Assembly: GCA_031276865.1 (NCBI GenBank)
Contig: JAISMF010000094.1
Span: forward strand, 33,740 to 97,739
Reading direction: 5' to 3'
DNA: 64,000 bases
DNA from: Deltaproteobacteria bacterium
GTDB taxonomy: Bacteria; Desulfobacterota; Desulfarculia; Adiutricales; Adiutricaceae
Below the pieces are notes generated by a model that had not been told where the DNA came from, did not search any database, and saw only the letters and a list, made by a program, of their open reading frames with translations. How positions within the stretch are numbered: position 1 is the first letter of the stretch; each line of letters opens with the position of its first letter. Positions 16,532 to 25,770 of the stretch are shown here, in pieces. The translations under genes were made by a program, and so were the position numbers.

Positions 16532-17704
16532 ATGCTCCCCGAAGGTTTCAAAGCCGGAGCGGCCGCCTCCGGCGCCCGTTACGCCGACCGACTCGATCTA
16601 GGGCTCATCCTGGCGGAGAAATTTTATTCCGGAGCCGCCGTGTTCACCCGCAATTTGTGCCGGGCGGCGCCCGTCCTCTGGTCCGGGGAGAGGTTTCCCC
16701 GGGGGAGGGCCATCCTGGCCAACGCCGGCCAGGCCAACGCCCAGACGGGCGAGCGGGGTCTTTCGGACTGCCGCCTCTGCGCGGAGGAGCTGGGAAAACT
16801 CCTCCATCTCCCCCCGGACGAGATCCTTCTGGCCTCCACCGGAGTCATCGGCCAGAATCTAAACACCGGGGCCATCCTTAAGGCGCTCCCCGAACTGGTT
16901 CGAAACGCCTCCCCCGCGGGCTTCCCGGACTTCGCCTCCGCCATCCTCACGACGGACACCCGCCCCAAGATAAAAACCCTCCGGGTGGAGGCGGGCGATT
17001 CCTCCTTCCGCCTCGCCGGCTGCGCCAAGGGCGCCGGAATGCTCTCCCCCTCCATGGCCACCATGCTCGCCTTCGTGCTCACGGATCTGAAGGTGGAGGA
17101 GAATTTCCTTTTAAGCGTCCTGCGCCACGAGACGGAGCGCACCTTCAACCGGGTGACGGTGGACGGCGACACCTCCACCAACGACTCCCTCTTTTTAATC
17201 TCCTCCGGGGCGGCCGGGGCCGCCCCGCTCGATTCCCCGGCCTCCTCCCTCGGCCAGGCCTTCAAGGAGGCCCTGCGGGAGATCTTGGACGATCTGGCCC
17301 AAGAGCTCGTCCGGGACGGGGAAGGCGCCACCAGGCTGGTGACGGTGGAGGTCAAAGGGGCCCGAAACGACCAAGAGGCCGCCAAGGCCGCCCGGACCGT
17401 CTGCGAATCCCCCCTGGTCAAAACCGCCTTTTTCGGCTCCGACCCCAACTGGGGACGCATCCTGGCCGCCCTGGGCCGCTCCGGCGCCGCCTTCGATCCG
17501 TACAAGGTCGATTTGTTCCTGGATTCCGTCCCCTGGGTGAAAAACGGGGTGGACAACCAAAGGGAAAAGGAGGCCCAGACGGTGATGCGGAAAAAGGAAT
17601 ACGCCTTAACCATAGATCTGCGCAACGGGCCGGGCCGGGACAAGATTTACACAAGCGATCTAAGTCACGGCTACGTGACCATCAACGCCTCGTACCGGTC
17701 CTAG
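16532..17704 (+). CDS. argJ: Bifunctional glutamate N-acetyltransferase / ornithine acetyltransferase
   Basis: Arginine biosynthesis: moves the acetyl group from N-acetylornithine to glutamate (and in bifunctional forms also acetylates glutamate with acetyl-CoA). The proenzyme cleaves itself within KGAGMLSPSMATMLAF, between Ala176 and Thr177, the latter becoming the nucleophile. Other signatures are NAGQANAQTG, TVDGDTSTNDS and the C-terminal YVTINASYRS. Length (390 aa) is normal. GAGG lies seven bases upstream of the ATG. No other arg gene is adjacent. Confidence 0.95.
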   Translation: MLPEGFKAGAAASGARYADRLDLGLILAEKFYSGAAVFTRNLCRAAPVLWSGERFPRGRAILANAGQANAQTGERGLSDCRLCAEELGKLLHLPPDEILLASTGVIGQNLNTGAILKALPELVRNASPAGFPDFASAILTTDTRPKIKTLRVEAGDSSFRLAGCAKGAGMLSPSMATMLAFVLTDLKVEENFLLSVLRHETERTFNRVTVDGDTSTNDSLFLISSGAAGAAPLDSPASSLGQAFKEALREILDDLAQELVRDGEGATRLVTVEVKGARNDQEAAKAARTVCESPLVKTAFFGSDPNWGRILAALGRSGAAFDPYKVDLFLDSVPWVKNGVDNQREKEAQTVMRKKEYALTIDLRNGPGRDKIYTSDLSHGYVTINASYRS

Positions 17705-17777
17705 AGAAGGGACGCCTTGGGCGGACTTTTTTAAAAGGCCATACTTCCCCGAAACGCTTCAAAGGGGAAATCCATTT

Positions 17778-18065
17778 ATGCTGTCCCTGCTCTTTTCCCT
17801 GAACCTCTTCCTGTTTCCTCCGGAACTCCCCTTGGATCCGGAGGATCTTTTACGGGCGGCCAGACCCAATCCCTACAACATCGGAAACTGTTACCAGTAC
17901 AAAAACTGCCTCGGCGAAAGCATCGGAAACATGTGGTTCTACAACCCCGATTTCTGCAAACCCGTCGGAGGCAAATCCTGGATGAACGAACAAAAAAAAT
18001 GCTTCAACCTTCCGGACGGTCCGCAGCCGCTTAAACCCCAGGATTTCATAAGCGAGCAGGATTGA
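17778..18065 (+). CDS. Small cysteine-containing protein, possibly secreted
   Basis: A 95-residue ORF 73 bases after argJ, with AAGGGG upstream of the ATG. The N-terminus is hydrophobic (MLSLLFSLNLFLFPP) but lacks early positive charges and a clear cleavage site. The rest is polar with four cysteines (38, 44, 60, 75) and aromatic-rich stretches (GNCYQYKNCLGE, NMWFYNPDFC), as in small disulfide-bonded exported proteins. I do not recognise the family. A terminator follows at 18217. Confidence 0.5.
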   Translation: MLSLLFSLNLFLFPPELPLDPEDLLRAARPNPYNIGNCYQYKNCLGESIGNMWFYNPDFCKPVGGKSWMNEQKKCFNLPDGPQPLKPQDFISEQD

Positions 18066-18216
18066 CCGGGAGCTTACGCTTTCAACCTTCCGCGGCTTTT
18101 AAGCTTTTTAAAAGAGGCCAATTCTTTCGAGCCGCGGCACCGTCAAAAGATGAAAAGCGGCTAAACGCCTTAACGCTCCGTCGGCCTTGGGCCGCGAAAA
18201 AACCCGCTCCCGCGAT

Positions 18217-18253
18217 AAAAAAACCGCTCTCCACGGTGGAGAGCGGTTTTTTT
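18217..18253. terminator. Bidirectional terminator between the small protein and flgE
   Basis: Seven A, a perfect CCGCTCTCCA-CGG-TGGAGAGCGG type stem, then seven T. It lies downstream of both the plus-strand gene at 17778 and the minus-strand flgE operon, so it can stop transcripts from either side. Confidence 0.92.
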
Positions 18254-18340
18254 GGGGGTTTTTGGGGAGCCGGCGGATTTGAAGACCTCCAATAGGGGCC
18301 TTATCCGGAAAAAAGTTCCGGTTTGGAGCCGCCTTCAAGA

Positions 18341-21300
18341 TTACCTCTTCATCTCGATAACCTCCGCCAGCATGGTGTCCGTGGTGGTGACCACCTTGGA
18401 GTTGGCCTGGAAACCGCGCTGGGTCACGATCATGTTGACGATCTCTTCGGCCAGGTCGGTGTTGGACTGCTCCAGGAAGTTGGCCCGGATGGTCCCGGTG
18501 CCGCCGTAGCCGGGAGGGTTGATGGTGCCGGTGCCGGACCAGCGGGTCTCCATGTAGACGTTGTCTCCCAGCTTGGCCAGACCCCAGGGGTTGAGGAAGC
18601 GGGCGAGACCGATCTGATAGAGGGGCTGGTGACGGCCGTTGGTGTAGATGCCGGTCAGCACTCCGTCCTTGTCGATGGAAACCCTCTGGAGGGATCCCGG
18701 CGGATAGCCGTCCTGGCTGGAAAAGATGTTGAGGGACTTGGAGGCGTACTGGGTGGTTCCCTGCTCGTCTAAAATCCAGCGATCGTGGTCGGCGTCCGCC
18801 ATGGCCGGGTTGAACCTGGCGCCCATGTCCAAGGAGATGTGCTGGATGATGGTGGGAAGTCCGGGCGGATAGGGCGGGTGCAGGGCCATGGACGCGGACT
18901 GCACGAAGGCCACGTCGAAATCGAAGTACCCCTCCGCGTTGGGCGTGAGGTTGGTCCAGCCGATGGACTCCGAGTGGGCGGTCACGTCCAAAGTGTCTCC
19001 CGAGGTGAAACGCATGGGCGTGCCTCCCTTGGAGAAGTTCACCGTGAGGCCTGAGCCGAAGACGTAGGGGCCGGCGTAGTTTTTATCGTAAATCTGGATA
19101 ACGCCGGAGTTTCCGTCCGTGTCCTTCCAGGTGAAGCCGGAGACGTTGGGAACGGTTCCCAGATTCGAAACCCAGGTGAGGGTGTAGGTGCGGTCCGTCG
19201 AGGCCATGGAACCGGTGGAGGCCGAGAACGCGGGCTTCCCCGTGTAGTAGCCGCCGAAGGTGGCGTGGTTGAGCGACGAGGCGGTGGCGGCGCTCTGAAC
19301 GACGGTCGTGGCGCTGGTGAGCCTCGCGATGGCGGTTTTGGCGAGATCGATATTCTGGGCCTCGATATCCTTGATGAGTCCGCCATGCCTGTCCGGCCCG
19401 TCGGCCGTGAAGGTTATCTTACCCTTCTGGATGATTCCGGCGAAGGTGGAGCCGTTCATCACCACGTTGTTGTTCACGTCTTTTCGGGCATCCTCTTTCG
19501 GGTCGCAGGTGATGATGTAGTCCCAGACGTTTTCCATGTGGGGATTGGGCTGGTAATAGACCATGAGCGTATGGGCCGTGCCCAGGGAGTCGTAGATGGT
19601 CCAGGGATTGGCGTGGGTGTAGTTTTCCGGATCTATGGGCGATTCCAAATCGGTCCCGTCCCAGGCTCCGGCGAAACCCATGCCCTCCATGAGCCACTCG
19701 GGCAGTTTCAAATCATCGTAGAGGTACGCCAACGCCTTGTCGTACTCCTCTTTGTAGACCCGGTTGTAGGCGGCTTGGCCGGCGTTTTTGGCGGCCACTT
19801 CGGCCGCGGCCCGGGCCGCCCTGGAGGCGTCTAAGAGGACGGCCGAGGTGGCGGAGGTGAGCATGACGCTCTGGAAATAAGGCGCCTCGGAGGGCTGGGG
19901 GGTGATTTTCACGAAACCCAGGGAGCTCATGTAGGCCACGTAAGCGCTGTTGAAGGCGATGGCGAACGGGTCGGCCGGGGGCTCCGAGGGATACTCTATA
20001 TCGATATACGGTCTTATGGCCGTCAAGCCCGCCTGTCGGGCCGCGTCGTACTCCGTAGGAGTGGGGAATTTATTTTCAATTTTAACATAGCCGGTTAGGT
20101 TCAACCTGGAGTTCGGATAACCGTGGGTCGTCATGTAAGCGTTGTAGGCGCTTAAATAGGCGGCGTCCCAGGTGGCGAAAGGCTCGGGGGTTCCCGCGGG
20201 ATAGGTGTAGCCCGAGGTCGCTCCGGCTGACATGGCCGACGATATGCCCGCGGCGTTGGCGGCGCTCATCACGGCCGCCGGGGACGCGAGGTTTATCTGG
20301 GCGGCGGCGGGTTTGGCGGGAGCCACGTAGGAGCCGGCCAAGGTGTAGCCGAGCTCCACCAGCTTCTTCGTGTACATGGCCACGTAGAGGAGGTTGTCCA
20401 CCGCGTCCGGCGGTTCGCCGTACTTGACGAAATCATTGTCTATATCTCTCGCGTTGAGCGTGCCGGCGCTTTGAGCGTAGCCCAGATCGGGGTTGGTGAG
20501 GGTCACCGGAGATTTGGTTAGATATTCAAATCCCGCGGGATTGGTTATGGTGGTTCCGCCCGCGTTCACCGTATAAGGCGGATTGGCGGTTTTCACCATG
20601 TAATTGGTATAATAGGCCAGATACTCCAAATCCCCTATGGTGCTTCCCGTACCCGCCGTCCCCACCCAGGTGTGGCCGGTTTGGGCGTTCGCGTAAGCCG
20701 AGGCGGAATTATGGGAAACGGGGTTGACGACCTCGTTAAAAGCCGGTCTACTGAAGGCGGCCGCGCCGTAGGGGGCGATATCGTAGCCGTTGGCGCTCAA
20801 ATAATCTAAATACTCAGAGACGTAGAGATATTTGCCTTCCGCGCTGTTCGTGGTGGCGAAGTTGGCAGATGTCACCGTCTCGGATAACGCGGTATTAACT
20901 CGCGCCGCGGCGTCGGCCGCCGCGGCGTGTTTCACGGAAGCCGAGGCCGAGCCATAGAATGAGGGAAGAGGCGGCATCGGGTAATCAAGACTGACGGTGT
21001 AGCCGCTCCTCACCAGATAATGGACGTAGGCCTCCTCGTAAAGCAAAGCGCTGTAGGCGCTGGTCGCGGCGTAGGGATACCCGTCGCCGCCCGCCACTCC
21101 GCCCGCGTAGGCGCTCGCTCTGTCCAACGCCGCCGGATCGGGCGCGGCGGTGTAAATCCTGACCGGAGCGGTGTAGCCGAGGTTGTTCACCATGTAATCG
21201 TTGTAAGCGCTCTCGTAAGCTCTGTTACCGGCGGCGCTCGTTGAGGGGTAAGATCCGATATGAGTGGCGCTAAGAGCCGACTTGTCCGCGTACGCCATAT

Positions 21301-22312
21301 CGGTCGCGATCGCCGCGTACGAGGTTGTTTTATAAAAGACCGACGAATTGGGAATATGGCTGTAACCAAGGTTCACCAGATAAGCGCTGTAGGCCGAGTT
21401 ATAGAAAGGATCGGCCTGGCCGTTGGCCGACATCGGGTACCAGATGGAAGCCGAGCCGTATTTGATGCCAAGAGCTTTCCAGCCGGCGGCCGAGGCGGAA
21501 TTGACGGCGGCTTTTATCTGAGCCGCGTTGGGATTTTTCTCATCCTCTTTAATGAAGATGATGGACGATCCCGAGGTGACGGGCTGATAGCCGTGGGCGC
21601 TCATCCAGCTGATATAGGCTTGGTTGAAGACCTCGCTGCTGTTAAGGTAGGCGCTTCCGTTGGAGCTGAAATCGTAAACCTCGTGGGCCGAGGCTATTCT
21701 CGCGGACTCGGCCGGTCCCCTGGCCAGCATGTCGGCGTAACTCACGGCGTATTCCGCCGAGTTGTAAATGTACGCGCTTTTGTCGTCGGCGTTCAGATTG
21801 CACACGACCTTGATTTGTCCGGTTTCGACCGGAGGGGCGTTTAAAATCACCACCTTCACGTCGGTGGGAACGCCTATGCGCACCGGATCCTCTCCGGGCT
21901 TGGGAATGGAGAGCTCCCAGCCCTGGAGCACGTAGCCGGCGGGGCTTTCCAGAACCCCGTCTTTATCGAAAGTGAAGTTTCCGGCCCGGGTGTACATGAG
22001 CTCGTTTGTCACGCGGTCGCGCACCTGGAAGAATCCCTCGCCGGCGATGGCCATGTCGGTGTCCTGGGCGGAATTTATAAAGGCGCCCTGGGTGAACATC
22101 TGCTGAATGGTGGAGACTTTGACGCCGCGGCCGATCTGCTGAATCTTTCCGTTGGACCAGTAGTCCTGGCTTATCAGATCCTCGTAGTTGGTCCGGGCGG
22201 CCTTGAATCCCACCGTGTTCACGTTGGCTATGTTGTTGCTTATGACCTGCATTCCGGTGGAAAGGGCCGAAAGTCCGGTCACCGCCGCGTACATTGCGCT
22301 GGAAATGCTCAT
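18341..22312 (-). CDS. flgE: Giant flagellar hook protein FlgE
   Basis: Subunit of the flagellar hook, the flexible joint between rod and filament. The N-terminus has the flagellar rod/hook signature SNNIANVNTVGFKAAR and the hook-type region GEGFFQVRD (residues 1-135). The C-terminus has the matching helix NMIVTQRGFQANSKVVTT. At 1323 residues it is two to three times the usual 400-700. The excess is a Tyr/Ala/Ser-rich central insertion at residues ~180-870 made of about ten degenerate repeats. Residues ~870-1250 return to ordinary hook-like beta domains. AGAGGG eight bases before the ATG supports the start. Last gene of fliK-flgD-flgE. Confidence 0.95.
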   Translation of the reverse strand: MSISSAMYAAVTGLSALSTGMQVISNNIANVNTVGFKAARTNYEDLISQDYWSNGKIQQIGRGVKVSTIQQMFTQGAFINSAQDTDMAIAGEGFFQVRDRVTNELMYTRAGNFTFDKDGVLESPAGYVLQGWELSIPKPGEDPVRIGVPTDVKVVILNAPPVETGQIKVVCNLNADDKSAYIYNSAEYAVSYADMLARGPAESARIASAHEVYDFSSNGSAYLNSSEVFNQAYISWMSAHGYQPVTSGSSIIFIKEDEKNPNAAQIKAAVNSASAAGWKALGIKYGSASIWYPMSANGQADPFYNSAYSAYLVNLGYSHIPNSSVFYKTTSYAAIATDMAYADKSALSATHIGSYPSTSAAGNRAYESAYNDYMVNNLGYTAPVRIYTAAPDPAALDRASAYAGGVAGGDGYPYAATSAYSALLYEEAYVHYLVRSGYTVSLDYPMPPLPSFYGSASASVKHAAAADAAARVNTALSETVTSANFATTNSAEGKYLYVSEYLDYLSANGYDIAPYGAAAFSRPAFNEVVNPVSHNSASAYANAQTGHTWVGTAGTGSTIGDLEYLAYYTNYMVKTANPPYTVNAGGTTITNPAGFEYLTKSPVTLTNPDLGYAQSAGTLNARDIDNDFVKYGEPPDAVDNLLYVAMYTKKLVELGYTLAGSYVAPAKPAAAQINLASPAAVMSAANAAGISSAMSAGATSGYTYPAGTPEPFATWDAAYLSAYNAYMTTHGYPNSRLNLTGYVKIENKFPTPTEYDAARQAGLTAIRPYIDIEYPSEPPADPFAIAFNSAYVAYMSSLGFVKITPQPSEAPYFQSVMLTSATSAVLLDASRAARAAAEVAAKNAGQAAYNRVYKEEYDKALAYLYDDLKLPEWLMEGMGFAGAWDGTDLESPIDPENYTHANPWTIYDSLGTAHTLMVYYQPNPHMENVWDYIITCDPKEDARKDVNNNVVMNGSTFAGIIQKGKITFTADGPDRHGGLIKDIEAQNIDLAKTAIARLTSATTVVQSAATASSLNHATFGGYYTGKPAFSASTGSMASTDRTYTLTWVSNLGTVPNVSGFTWKDTDGNSGVIQIYDKNYAGPYVFGSGLTVNFSKGGTPMRFTSGDTLDVTAHSESIGWTNLTPNAEGYFDFDVAFVQSASMALHPPYPPGLPTIIQHISLDMGARFNPAMADADHDRWILDEQGTTQYASKSLNIFSSQDGYPPGSLQRVSIDKDGVLTGIYTNGRHQPLYQIGLARFLNPWGLAKLGDNVYMETRWSGTGTINPPGYGGTGTIRANFLEQSNTDLAEEIVNMIVTQRGFQANSKVVTTTDTMLAEVIEMKR
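19703..21775 (-). repeat. Ten degenerate protein repeats inside FlgE
   Basis: Each unit carries a motif like AYxxYLxxxGY followed by a Pro/Tyr stretch and an Ala/Ser-rich helix-like part. Motif positions in FlgE are near residues 228, 303, 366, 424, 496, 563, 642, 718, 788 and 853. The period is 58-79 residues. Examples are YNSAYSAYLVNLGY, YESAYNDYMVNNLGY and LYEEAYVHYLVRSGY. The repeats are diverged at DNA level, so they are old. I do not recognise a known domain. Confidence 0.8.
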
Positions 22313-22372
22313 TTTAATTCTTCCCTCTGTTTAAACGACTTGCCAAGGGGATTATGATAAACCGCGTTCAGG

Positions 22373-23122
22373 CTAGATCGCGTCCGCTATGTTCGATGAA
22401 CTATGAGCGTTTCCGCCCTGGAGGATCTCCATCACCTGGGTTAAGGCCATCTGGGCGTGACCCAGATGGATGATGGGCTGCCCGTACTCGTCGAAAGACA
22501 CCGAGGATACCCGGCCGTTCACCATGGGATAGATCCCGTCCGTTAAAATCTCGCCCGACATGCTTTTTCCGGTCACTTGGAACTGGTAAACCCCGTCCGG
22601 AACGATTTTTCCGGAGCTGTCCCGGCCGTCCCAGTCGACGTCGTGCGCTCCGGCCTCCATTAGGCCGCGGTCGTACATTCTTATCTGGTTGCCGTTCGCG
22701 TCCACTATGAAGCACTGGACGTAGGCGGGCTCTTGGAGTTCCATTTCGGCCGTGAAATCCAGCTTTCCGTCCGTCACGCTTAAGAGGTTGGACTGGGCCT
22801 TCACGTCTTTTCCGATGAGGGACAGGGTCTGGAACTGGTTCTGGGCCTGGATGTAGCCCGCCATGCTGGTCACGTTGGTGTTGAGGTTGGCCAGCTGCTC
22901 CAACTGGGAATACTGGGCCAGCTGGGCGGTCATTTCGGTATCCTCCATGGGATTGAAGGGATCCTGATTTTGCAGCTGGGTAAGGAGCAGGGTCAGAAAG
23001 GCGTCTTTTCCGAGCTGCCTTTCCGAGCCGTCGGTGACGGGCACCGTCTCCGCGGTCCAGGCCTCCAGCGGGCTGGTCCTGGGAGGAGGCGGATTGTCGG
23101 CGCTGTAGATCTGTGTCGTCAT
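22373..23122 (-). CDS. flgD: Flagellar hook cap / scaffolding protein FlgD
   Basis: Caps the growing hook and guides FlgE assembly. The N-terminal FlgD motif is clear: AFLTLLLTQLQNQDPFNP, then TAQLAQYSQLEQL. The Ig-like/Tudor C-terminal part includes VDWDGRDSSGKIVPDGVYQF. I start at 23122 (MTTQIYSADN, 249 aa) because AGAGGG lies 6-7 bases upstream; the longer frame from 23158 lacks such a site. It lies between fliK and flgE, 60 bases before flgE. Confidence 0.95.
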   Translation of the reverse strand: MTTQIYSADNPPPPRTSPLEAWTAETVPVTDGSERQLGKDAFLTLLLTQLQNQDPFNPMEDTEMTAQLAQYSQLEQLANLNTNVTSMAGYIQAQNQFQTLSLIGKDVKAQSNLLSVTDGKLDFTAEMELQEPAYVQCFIVDANGNQIRMYDRGLMEAGAHDVDWDGRDSSGKIVPDGVYQFQVTGKSMSGEILTDGIYPMVNGRVSSVSFDEYGQPIIHLGHAQMALTQVMEILQGGNAHSSSNIADAI

Positions 23123-23204
23123 CTTTATCCCTCTTGGTTCGTCTTTAAAAACCGCCAACGTTTCGCCGGATTATTTTTCCGAGCCGCTTTAGTAAATGCA
23201 AATA

Positions 23205-25112
23205 TCAGACCAGCGTGTTTAAAAGGCTTCCGCCGTAATATTCTTCGAGGCCGGGGAGGCTTTCCCCCTCTTCCCCGTTCGGGGCGCCTTCTTCTTCGCC
23301 GCTTCCGCCTTCCAGGGAGGCGTAACCCTCTTTACCGCCGGGGAAGAACTTTTCGGCGCCGGCTTCGCCTTGGTAGTTCAAGGTGAGTTTAAGGTCCAGT
23401 CCGGCCGAGGCGAGCTCGGCTTTCAAGGCCAGCACCTCTTTTTCCAGAGCCTGGTAGGCCTCCAGTGAATCCGCCTGAATGTTGGCCGTGACCGTCTTCC
23501 CCCTGACTTTCAACTCGATCGCGAGCTCGCCCAGGCTCTCGGGGGCGAGGTTCATCTTCAAAAACTTCACGCCCCGCCTGGAAGAATACACGAGCTTCTG
23601 GCCAAGCTGCCGGGCCAGCGAGTCGGATGCGGAGTATCCCGCCACCTCCTCGTAGAGGGACCCGGAAAAGGCGCCGGCCACCGTTCCCGAGGCGGCGCCC
23701 GGGTAGGCGGAACGCGCGATCATCCTTCTCTCCTCGCGCTCCCTTCTGTCCTCCCCTTGATTCCCGCCCTGGCTGTTGAAGTCGCCTTGGGAGGCGGAGT
23801 CGCCGCGGATCCCGCTCAAGCCGCCCCTCAGGGCCTGCAGCGCCGGAGAGAGCTCGAAGAAGTTTTTATCCAGCTCCCGGTCCCCTAAAAGGGAAAGCTT
23901 TAAAAGTATCTCGTTAAAGACCGGGGGTTTGGTCATCTCCACGCTGCTTTCCACCTTGCGGATCACGTTTTGGAGATCGCTTAAAACGGCGCCGGCGTCC
24001 GTCTGGAGCCCTGGTTTCTCCAAAGTTTTGAGAAAGTCCAAAAGGGAGGAAAGGGGGACTTGGCCCTTATTCTCCCGCAAAAGCGAATCAAGGCCGCCTA
24101 AGGCGCTCCGATCCGCCCCCATGGACTGCAGGGCCAGGGCCAGGAAGCTTAAATCGCCCTCGCTTATGGATTTGTTCAGATTGGCGAGCCCGCCCTCGGA
24201 AATAATCTCCTGGAGGGTGCCCACCTGGATGATGGCGCCAATCTCCATATCCGAGGTGACGGCCTTGATGGTCTCGGGGGAGAGTCCCAGGCCCATTAAA
24301 AACTGGCCCAGGCTGTTAAGCCCGTCGCCCGTGGCGGTCAAACCCTCGGTCACCGCCGTCTGGCCGTTGACCGCGAGCCAGTCCTGGGCCTGGGAGAGGA
24401 CCTTCACGAGATCCTTCATCTGAATCCGGCCGTCCTCTCCCACGAGCCCGCTTAAAAGCCTCTCCGTCTCCTCCTGGCTCACTCCGCTTTCAAGTAGAAT
24501 GTTGGAAATGGAACCCAGGGCGTCTTTGTCCAGGCTCCCCAGCTCGGCGCTGGTGTTTAAAGCCTCCAAAGCGTCTTTGAGAATGGAGACGGGGCTTTGA
24601 CCGTCGACCAGGGCGAGGCCGTTTTTACCGCTCTCGGGAACGCCCGTTAGTATAAGGGAGCTCGAAAGGCGTCTTTTAAAGCCCCCGGGAAGGTTCATTT
24701 CGGCGTTCAGGGTGGCGTAGCTCAGCATCCGCCCTCTTTTCCGGTCGGCCTTGAACTTGTAAAATCCCGGACCCGCCAGGGGATCGTCGGCCTCTTTCGC
24801 GCCACGGCTTTCGGCATCCTCTTCTTCGACCCTCTCCGCCGCGGAAGCGTCCGCTTCATCCTCTCCGGCCTTATCCGCCTCCCTCCGGCGCTCCCTGGCC
24901 CGGGTCTCGTCCCGGAGGTGGGCCTTCTCATCCTCCGCGTGACGCCTCAGGTCTTTAGCGGTTTCACGCCTATGACTCTCGGCCGACTCCAGAATTCTCT
25001 GAAAATCGCCGTGAGCGCCTTCTTCGAAGTTGGAGAAAAGATCTCTCGAGCTTAAACTCCGTTCCGTTAGCGAATCGCCGTAAACGGCTTGAGCGTTAAG
25101 GATGTCCGACAT
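23205..25112 (-). CDS. fliK: Flagellar hook-length control protein FliK
   Basis: Measures hook length and switches export from hook to filament proteins. The 635-residue protein has a charged N-terminal part (residues ~30-110, rich in Glu, Arg, Asp), a long helical middle, and the conserved FliK C-terminal domain (about 495-595) with KFLKMNLAPESLGELAIELK. The long ruler-like middle is of interest because the hook subunit it must measure is itself oversized. AGGA precedes the ATG. First gene of fliK-flgD-flgE, with a sigma-54 promoter upstream. Confidence 0.9.
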   Translation of the reverse strand: MSDILNAQAVYGDSLTERSLSSRDLFSNFEEGAHGDFQRILESAESHRRETAKDLRRHAEDEKAHLRDETRARERRREADKAGEDEADASAAERVEEEDAESRGAKEADDPLAGPGFYKFKADRKRGRMLSYATLNAEMNLPGGFKRRLSSSLILTGVPESGKNGLALVDGQSPVSILKDALEALNTSAELGSLDKDALGSISNILLESGVSQEETERLLSGLVGEDGRIQMKDLVKVLSQAQDWLAVNGQTAVTEGLTATGDGLNSLGQFLMGLGLSPETIKAVTSDMEIGAIIQVGTLQEIISEGGLANLNKSISEGDLSFLALALQSMGADRSALGGLDSLLRENKGQVPLSSLLDFLKTLEKPGLQTDAGAVLSDLQNVIRKVESSVEMTKPPVFNEILLKLSLLGDRELDKNFFELSPALQALRGGLSGIRGDSASQGDFNSQGGNQGEDRREREERRMIARSAYPGAASGTVAGAFSGSLYEEVAGYSASDSLARQLGQKLVYSSRRGVKFLKMNLAPESLGELAIELKVRGKTVTANIQADSLEAYQALEKEVLALKAELASAGLDLKLTLNYQGEAGAEKFFPGGKEGYASLEGGSGEEEGAPNGEEGESLPGLEEYYGGSLLNTLV

Positions 25113-25187
25113 TTTTTTTCCTGGATTTCCAAAAAACTTTAAAGAACCGGTAAAATCTGCCGATAAGAATCGGCTGAGGCCTCAAAT

Positions 25188-25203
25188 TGCAAGCCCCATG
25201 CCA
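25188..25203 (-). promoter_or_regulatory. Sigma-54 promoter for fliK-flgD-flgE
   Basis: On the minus strand TGGCAT-N5-TTGCA, with the GG and GC pairs ten bases apart, as required for sigma-54. It lies ~75 bases upstream of fliK. Hook genes are commonly sigma-54 dependent in flagellar hierarchies of this type. Confidence 0.8.
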
Positions 25204-25645
25204 CCGGCGGCTTTTCCCGCTTGGGGCCGGACGCCGAGCTTGAAAAGCGCCCGGCGGATCCGCGGAAAGGCCAGCCGAAGGCCCGGGAATCTCGCCCCGA
25301 ACGGAGGGGGGCGGAAGGGTTTTAAAAGCTAAAGGCCCGGACGTAAACGGATGGAGTCTCTCCCCTCGATCCGGCCCGCGCCCCTCCGCCAAGACTTCTT
25401 TTCAAGAAAAAGGCCTTTTCAGCGGGGAAAGTTTTTCCCCTTCGGGTTTTCCCCTCTTTTTTGGGCGCCAACACGCTCTTAAAAACTTTCACCGGAATAA
25501 AACTCCGCCGTATCGAAGTCGAGCCTCGCCCCGCCTTAAGCTTGCGAACGCCGAAATAACCTTTAAATAATCCTCACTTCAATCCCGTCTTCCGCCCCGC
25601 TTCAGCTTTAACTTAAGAGGCTTTTAAGGAAAAAGCGGAAGACGG

Positions 25646-25770
25646 TTTAGCTTTTTCTCCGCTTTTTCTCCGCTTTCTCGCTTTTTTCTCCGCTTTTTCT
25701 CCGCTTTTTCTCCGTTTTCTCACTTTTTTTCTCCGCTTTTTCTCGCCTTTTCTCCGCTTTACTCCGCGTT
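25646..25770 (+). repeat. Tandem CTCCGCTTTTT repeats
   Basis: About ten imperfect copies of an 11-base unit (CTCCGCTTTTT), with some units shortened. It directly follows an 11-bp inverted repeat (25585-25595 with 25635-25645). The strand is almost purely pyrimidine here, and pyrimidine richness continues to about 25900. Confidence 0.8.
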
